A DNA stretch of 64,000 nt from contig CAVRTA010000005.1 of the NCBI GenBank assembly GCA_963724135.1, positions 310,001 to 374,000 of the forward strand, in the 5' to 3' direction. This document shows positions 60,294-64,000 of this stretch, piece by piece. Made by a program: the position numbers and the translations under genes. The notes beneath the pieces are model-generated. The model made no database searches and was not told the origin of the DNA. It worked only from the letters and a program-made list of their open reading frames with translations. The stretch is from DATLGB01 sp963724135 (lineage in GTDB: Bacteria; Actinomycetota; Thermoleophilia; Solirubrobacterales; Solirubrobacteraceae). Positions within the stretch are counted from its first letter, which is position 1. Each line of letters opens with the position of its first letter.

Positions 60294-60881
60294 CTACTCG
60301 TCCAGATGCTCCTGGATCGCGTTACGCACGGCAAGGCGCGCACGGTGCAAGCGACTCTTGAACGCCGCCTGGCGCACCCCCATGATCTCCGCAGCCTGCT
60401 GGGTGCTGAGCCCCTCCACGTCGCGCAGGATCAGCGGAGCGCGGTATTTCATCGGCAGGGCGCGTACGGCCCGTTCGAGCGCGGCGCGCACGTCGTGCTG
60501 CTCGGCTTGCGGCTCGGGCGCCTGACGAAGGTCGGCGACGGCGTCGACCGCGCCCTCCTCGGCCGATGCCGCGTCCGCCGGCCTGCGGGCTGCGCGCCGC
60601 TTGGCCTCGTTGAGACCGATTCGATAGAGCCAGGTGAAGAACTGCGCGCGTCGCTCAAAGCCGCCGATCCCACGCCATGCGCGTAGGAACGTCTCCTGCA
60701 CGACCTCTTCGGCATCGGTCGCGTCGCCGCAGAACCGCAGCACCCCTGCGTACAGGTGGTCGGCGTGCCGGCGCACCAGCTCCTCGAACGCCTCACGACG
60801 CCCATCCTGGGCGAGCCGGACGAGCTCGGAGTCATCGAGCGATCCGACCGGCGCGCCGGAGCGCTCGCTCGACCCGTTCAC
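60294..60881 (-). CDS. ECF-type RNA polymerase sigma factor
   Basis: Alternative sigma factor, 195 residues. Region 2 at about 25-95 (AFEELVRRHADHLYAGVLRFCGDATDAEEVVQETFLRAWRG...) and region 4 at 135-190 (LPMKYRAPLILRDVEGLSTQQAAEIMGVRQAAFKSRLHRARLAV). The GTG start is supported by TAGCGT 8 nt upstream; an ATG at 60926 would add 15 residues. It leads a run of seven same-strand genes to the MerA-like oxidoreductase, so it probably controls that operon and itself, though the gene's own box looks like a housekeeping -10. Confidence 0.9.
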   Translation of the reverse strand: MNGSSERSGAPVGSLDDSELVRLAQDGRREAFEELVRRHADHLYAGVLRFCGDATDAEEVVQETFLRAWRGIGGFERRAQFFTWLYRIGLNEAKRRAARRPADAASAEEGAVDAVADLRQAPEPQAEQHDVRAALERAVRALPMKYRAPLILRDVEGLSTQQAAEIMGVRQAAFKSRLHRARLAVRNAIQEHLDE

Positions 60882-60889
60882 GGCTGGGA

Positions 60890-60895
60890 ACGCTA
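60890..60895 (-). promoter_or_regulatory. Putative -10 box (TAGCGT) for the ECF sigma gene
   Basis: TAGCGT on the minus strand, 8 nt before the GTG at 60881. It would drive sigma, anti-sigma and possibly the whole ynj-like operon. Confidence 0.45.
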
Positions 60896-61272
60896 GCCGT
60901 AGGGCACCCGTCGGCCCCCACCGCATCACGCGCCACACGCCGACGCCGCGCCGGCGACAGATCGCCGTCGACATTGTCGGACGTTCGCCGCTGAGCGACG
61001 CGGTGATCGAGCCTTCCGCTGACCGATGCCATTGTCGTGAGATTGGACCCGGCGGCGGCAAGGACGATTCACTTCGGCTCCACCCCGAGACCGTTCGCAC
61101 GCGGTTGACGTAGCCGTAGTTCGAGACGGACCGGACCGATAATCCGTCGCGCGGTGGTTCAAATGGCTTTCTCCGCGGTTCACCGAGGTCAGTCCAACAG
61201 CGCGTTGCCGCGGGCGCGTGCGCGGGCTGCAGCGCGGAGGAGGCGCTGTCCCCGGGCCGCGAGCTCATCCTG
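60896..61272. other. Intergenic stretch without a convincing gene
   Basis: About 380 bases upstream of the sigma gene. It holds a tRNA fragment (61133-61164) and otherwise only short overlapping open frames with no coding character I can defend. Together with the following palindromes it looks like a degraded insertion or integration site. Confidence 0.5.
61133..61164 (+). pseudogene. tRNA fragment (anticodon to T-loop) matching tRNA(CAU)
   Basis: Thirty-two bases match 51211-51242 of the tRNA at 29 of 32 positions, covering the anticodon arm, variable loop and T-arm 5' half. The anticodon position reads GAT instead of CAT, and the T-stem and acceptor 3' half do not follow, so it cannot fold into a tRNA. 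Weak similarity to the D-arm may extend upstream to about 61110. Confidence 0.65.
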
Positions 61273-61416
61273 GTGGCTCTCTCGGCAGGAATGCTCGCCA
61301 GCGGGGTGGTCGCAATGTGGCGGGCGGTCAGGGCGGCCGACCCGGCCCGCGGCTTGCAGCTCCTGGTGACCGCCGCCCTCGCCGGTGTCGCGTGGCTCTA
61401 CGTGGCACCGCTGTGA
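61273..61416 (+). CDS. Possible small two-helix membrane protein
   Basis: A 47-codon frame from GTG encoding two hydrophobic segments (VALSAGMLASGVVAMW and LQLLVTAALAGVAWLYVAPL) separated by a basic turn. The frame is open upstream without a start codon, so it may be the end of a decayed longer gene. No homologue is recognised and no ribosome-binding site is evident. Confidence 0.3.
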   Translation: MALSAGMLASGVVAMWRAVRAADPARGLQLLVTAALAGVAWLYVAPL

Positions 61417-61427
61417 GCGCCGCAGCG

Positions 61428-61502
61428 CGGTTCCGTTGAACCGGCTTTGCAACAGAACTCCGCGAATCCGCGGTTCTGTTGCAATCTTGGTTCATGTGAA
61501 CC
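61428..61502. repeat. 75-bp tripartite palindrome
   Basis: Three hairpins in a row: CGGTTC-CGTT-GAACCG (61428-61443), TTGCAACAGAA...TTCTGTTGCAA with an inner CCGCG/CGCGG stem (61447-61484), and GGTTC-ATGT-GAACC (61489-61502). The whole segment is also an imperfect palindrome, the two small hairpins mirroring each other about the long one. It lies between the small ORF and the DUF2237 gene. Could be a mobile-element relic, structured RNA or strong terminator. Confidence 0.65.
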
Positions 61503-61562
61503 GCCGCGCTCGGACCTCCGCGAGCCCCACGCTTCGGTCGAGCGCAGGGGATACTCCCCGCG

Positions 61563-61955
61563 GTGCGCGAACTCAACGTCCTCGGCCAGCCGCTCGAGCC
61601 CTGCGGCATCGATCCCCTGACCGGCTTCCACCGCGATGGTTGCTGCCGGCCGGACCCGCACGGCATGAGCACGCATCTGATCTGCGCCGTGGTGACGGCG
61701 GAGTTCCTCGACCACCAGGTCGCGATCGGCAACGACCTGAGCACCCCGATGCCGGAGTACGGGTTCCCCGGCCTGATCCCGGGAGACCGCTGGTGCGTGA
61801 CCGCCCCCAACTGGCTGCGCGCCTACGAGGACGGCAGCGCGTCGTTCGTGGTGCTCGCGGCGACCAGCGCGCGGGCGCTCGACTTCGTGCCGCTGGAGGC
61901 ACTCCAGGAGCACGCCGTCGACGTGCCGGCGGACCCCAGCGCCCTGGCGGACTGA
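61563..61955 (+). CDS. DUF2237 family protein
   Basis: A 130-residue cytosolic protein of a widespread unknown family: NVLGQPLEPCGIDPLTGFHRDGCCRPDPHG, VVTAEFLDHQVAIGNDLSTPMPEYGFPGLIPGDRWCVTAPNW, and ALDFVPLEALQEHAVD. Conserved cysteines (C14, C27, C28, and the one in RWCVTA) suggest a metal site or redox role. GTG start. No operon partner is evident. Confidence 0.88.
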   Translation: MRELNVLGQPLEPCGIDPLTGFHRDGCCRPDPHGMSTHLICAVVTAEFLDHQVAIGNDLSTPMPEYGFPGLIPGDRWCVTAPNWLRAYEDGSASFVVLAATSARALDFVPLEALQEHAVDVPADPSALAD

Positions 61956-61978
61956 ACACCTCTAGCCGTGAGACCCAG

Positions 61979-62094
61979 GCACGTTGTTCCGAGTTCGCGC
62001 TGCTCGCTCAGCGCCGGCGCAACCGCCTCTGGTGACCTGGGCCCGGCGGCGAACGGCGCGCGCAGCGGATGGCGCCGACCCCCGAACAACGTGC
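61979..62094. repeat. Widely spaced 11-bp inverted repeat
   Basis: GCACGTTGTTC at 61979-61989 and its exact complement at 62084-62094 enclose 94 bp in the gap between the DUF2237 gene and the HTH gene; weaker similarity extends about 7 bp outward on each side. The interior is C/G-rich and has no gene. It may be a short non-autonomous element. Confidence 0.4.
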
Positions 62095-62107
62095 TCAGGA
62101 CCCACAG

Positions 62108-62848
62108 CTAGCCGTCGCCGCCGCCGACGGTGCGCGGCCAGGTGGCGCGCGGACTCGGCTCCGCCGTCGGTCTGGTCGCCTCGCGTGTCGCGACCGGCGC
62201 GGGCGTCGTCTCGGGGACGAACGTGGGTGTCGACACCGGCTCGGGGGTCTCGTCCGGGATGGCGGCGGCTGCGGTCGCCGATGCCTCGGCCTCGGCCTGA
62301 CGGCGCTCCGCGAGGGCCTGCGCGGCAAGGGCCTTCCTCTCCGTCGCCGCGCTCAGCCGCTCGGTGCGCCGCTCCGCCCGGCGCTCTGCGGCGGCGTCGT
62401 CGCTCCCCGACACCGATGGAGTCGGAGACGGCGCCTCGGCCGGCGAGGACGTGCTGTCGCCGCCCGTGGCGAGCGCGATGCCGCCCGCGGTCGCCAGCGC
62501 CACCGTGGCTCCGGCGATGGCCAGACGACGGCGCGGCAAGCGCGCCCACACGGGGATGGCGGCTGGAGCCTCACGTGGCTTGGCGGGAGGCGCAGGCTCC
62601 GGGCGCGGGGCGGGCTGGGCCTTCGGTGGCGCGGGTGCGGAACCGACCAGCTCGCGCACGCTCTCCCGAGCATCGTCCGAGAGGCGTTCCACACCCAGCT
62701 GACCGGTCTCGAGCCGGTGGACCTCCCACAGGCGCAGGCCGAGGCGCGCAGCGAGCTCACGCTGAGTCAGGCCTGCGCGCTCGCGCGCGGCGGCCAGCCG
62801 CTCCGCCGGCGACGCGACCTCCTGAGTATCGATCGAGTGGCTGCTCAC
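62108..62848 (-). CDS. HTH-domain membrane protein (RodZ-like architecture)
   Basis: A 246-residue protein: N-terminal Xre/Cro-type HTH (LAAARERAGLTQRELAARLGLRLWEVHRLETGQ, about 17-50), a Pro/Ala linker, one membrane helix (108-130, LAIAGATVALATAGGIALATGG) and an extracytoplasmic coiled-coil/Pro-Thr-rich tail. This is the layout of RodZ-like cytoskeletal or membrane-anchored regulators, but the tail is low complexity and not RodZ-like. GTG start. Function not established. Confidence 0.75.
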   Translation of the reverse strand: MSSHSIDTQEVASPAERLAAARERAGLTQRELAARLGLRLWEVHRLETGQLGVERLSDDARESVRELVGSAPAPPKAQPAPRPEPAPPAKPREAPAAIPVWARLPRRRLAIAGATVALATAGGIALATGGDSTSSPAEAPSPTPSVSGSDDAAAERRAERRTERLSAATERKALAAQALAERRQAEAEASATAAAAIPDETPEPVSTPTFVPETTPAPVATREATRPTAEPSPRATWPRTVGGGDG

Positions 62849-62898
62849 CGAGTCTCAGTGAAGCAGGGCGGTGGACGATTTCACACGGCGCGAGCGGT

Positions 62899-62904
62899 TA
62901 GTGT
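62899..62904 (+). promoter_or_regulatory. Putative -10 box (TAGTGT) for alcohol dehydrogenase
   Basis: TAGTGT ends 6 nt before the GTG at 62911; consistent with leaderless transcription. Confidence 0.45.
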
Positions 62905-62910
62905 CCGCTC

Positions 62911-63945
62911 GTGCGCGCGGTGACCTTCCAGGCGCCCGGCGAGATACGGCTCGACGAGAAGCCCGAGCCCGAGCTGGTCGCGCCCGGCGACGCGATCGTC
63001 AAGGTCACCGCCACCGGCGTGTGCGGGTCGGACCTGCACATCTACCACGGGCGCGTGGTGATCGAGCCCGGCTTCACGATCGGGCACGAGTACGTCGGCG
63101 AGGTGGTGGCGATGGGGGACGCGGTCACGTCGGTGAGCGTCGGCGACCGCGTGCTCGGCGCCTTCCAGGTCGCGTGCGGGACGTGCTGGTTCTGCCGGCA
63201 CGGGCACTACCACCGCTGCGTCGAGGGACGGACGTTCGGGCACGGCGCCACGCTCGGCTCGCTACAGGGAACGCAGGCCGACTACGCGCTCGTGCCGCGC
63301 GCCGACCTGACCCTGCGCAAGGTCCCGGACGCGCTGACCGACGACGTGGCCCTGTTCGCCGGGGACGTCATGGGGACCGGCTACCACGCGGTGAGCAACG
63401 CCGGCGTCAAGCTCGGCGACAACGTCGCGGTCGTGGGCCTCGGCCCGGTCGGCCTGTGCGCGGTGCAGGCGGCGCTGGCGGCCGGCGCGGCCCGGGTGGT
63501 CGCCGTCGACACCGTGGCGCAGCGGCTCGAGATGGCGCAGGAGTTCGGCGCGATCCCGGCGCACCTGACCGAGGAGGACCCCCGCGCGGTCGTCAAGGAT
63601 GCGACGGCGGGCCGCGGCGTGGACGTCGCGATCGACGCGGTCGGCGACCCGCGCGCGCTCGACCTCGCGATCCGCATGACGAGCGCCACCGGCTGCGTCA
63701 GCGTCGTCGGCGTCTACGCCGAGCGCTGCGAGGTGCACATGGGCTTGCTGTGGCTGAAGTCCCTGCGTATGGTCGGAGGGCAGGCCAACGTCATCAAGCA
63801 CCTCGACGCCGTGCTGGAGCTGCTCGCGGCCGGAGTTCTCGACCCGGCGCCGCTCGTCACCCATCATCTGCCCCTCGAAGACGCCGTCGAGGCCTACGCC
63901 ATGTACGACCGCCGCGAGGCGCTCAAGATCGTCCTGCAACCCTGA
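62911..63945 (+). CDS. Zinc-dependent alcohol dehydrogenase (MDR family)
   Basis: NAD(P)-dependent medium-chain dehydrogenase of 344 residues. Catalytic zinc site C38 (GVCGSD), H59 and E60 (GHEYVG); structural zinc cysteines C89, C92, C95 and C103; Rossmann motif VVGLGPVGLCAVQAAL. Similar to threonine/sorbitol/glutathione-independent formaldehyde dehydrogenase-type enzymes; substrate not determinable. The following gene starts 16 nt after the stop with a good Shine-Dalgarno. Confidence 0.9.
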   Translation: MRAVTFQAPGEIRLDEKPEPELVAPGDAIVKVTATGVCGSDLHIYHGRVVIEPGFTIGHEYVGEVVAMGDAVTSVSVGDRVLGAFQVACGTCWFCRHGHYHRCVEGRTFGHGATLGSLQGTQADYALVPRADLTLRKVPDALTDDVALFAGDVMGTGYHAVSNAGVKLGDNVAVVGLGPVGLCAVQAALAAGAARVVAVDTVAQRLEMAQEFGAIPAHLTEEDPRAVVKDATAGRGVDVAIDAVGDPRALDLAIRMTSATGCVSVVGVYAERCEVHMGLLWLKSLRMVGGQANVIKHLDAVLELLAAGVLDPAPLVTHHLPLEDAVEAYAMYDRREALKIVLQP

Positions 63946-63961
63946 TGAATCCGAGGAGACC

Positions 63962-64000
63962 ATGACCACCGCCACGCTGCCAGACCAGCTCTCCGACGCG
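63962..64000 (+). CDS. Start of a gene cut by the window end
   Basis: ATG with GAGGAG about 6 nt upstream, encoding MTTATLPDQLSDA before the window ends. The ribosome site and tight spacing after the alcohol dehydrogenase suggest a real co-transcribed gene. Its identity cannot be judged from 13 codons. Confidence 0.6.
   Translation, partial: MTTATLPDQLSDA

Noticed and set aside
1..64000. CRISPR arrays, insertion-sequence transposases, prophage genes, rRNA
   Set aside because: I looked for regular direct repeats, transposase or integrase motifs, phage structural genes and rRNA and saw none.

Overview
The window is very GC-rich and gene-dense, with many 4-base ATGA/GTGA gene overlaps and frequent GTG and TTG starts. 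The gene set (RecJ, a fused SecDF, RuvCAB, YebC, PdxST, a DipZ-like CcdA-TlpA protein, a WS/DGAT acyltransferase, a GMC oxidoreductase with a DUF5987-type partner) and TANNNT boxes placed 6-10 nt before start codons point to a high-GC actinobacterium, most likely of the Thermoleophilia/Solirubrobacterales type. That placement is an inference from gene content; no rRNA is present.

Layout. (1) 0-10.7 kb: housekeeping block read leftward: ruvC-ruvA-ruvB, then (past a rightward DipZ-like gene) a zinc-ribbon/PAS protein, secDF, a small membrane protein, recJ and relA/spoT, cut by the window edge. (2) 10.7-15.6 kb: SnoaL-like, GMC oxidoreductase and TAT-type partner, a secreted unknown and a FAD monooxygenase. 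(3) 15.6-38.4 kb: yebC followed by a long, mixed-strand surface-glycan region: sugar nucleotidyltransferase, phosphomannomutase, flippase, hexapeptide acyltransferase, about seven glycosyltransferases, six SAM methyltransferases, and a cysDNC sulfate-activation set broken by 15 single-base insertions. (4) 38.4-46.8 kb: proline catabolism (PRODH, P5C dehydrogenase), macro-domain protein, pdxT-pdxS, RpiR regulator, rfbC (frameshifted), gluQ, FadR-type regulator, small lipoprotein. (5) 46.9-51.3 kb: WS/DGAT, GT-C-like membrane protein, PPOX protein, GH3 hydrolase, tRNA(CAU). (6) 51.3-60.9 kb: a cluster resembling the uncharacterised E. coli ydjXYZ-ynjABCDEF locus: CDP-alcohol phosphatidyltransferase, TVP38/TMEM64 protein, DUF3179 lipoprotein, methyltransferase, MerA-like flavoprotein and an ABC importer (binding protein, two permeases, ATPase), headed by an ECF sigma/anti-sigma pair. 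(7) 60.9-64 kb: a repeat-rich stretch with a tRNA fragment and a 75-bp tripartite palindrome, then DUF2237, a membrane HTH protein, a zinc alcohol dehydrogenase and the start of one more gene.

Most notable: the sigma-controlled ynj-like cluster; the insertion-only frameshift cluster in cysDNC; two dispersed palindromic repeat families, each with two copies of constant length (47 and 44 bp); and about 20 TANNNT boxes just before start codons, implying widespread leaderless transcription.
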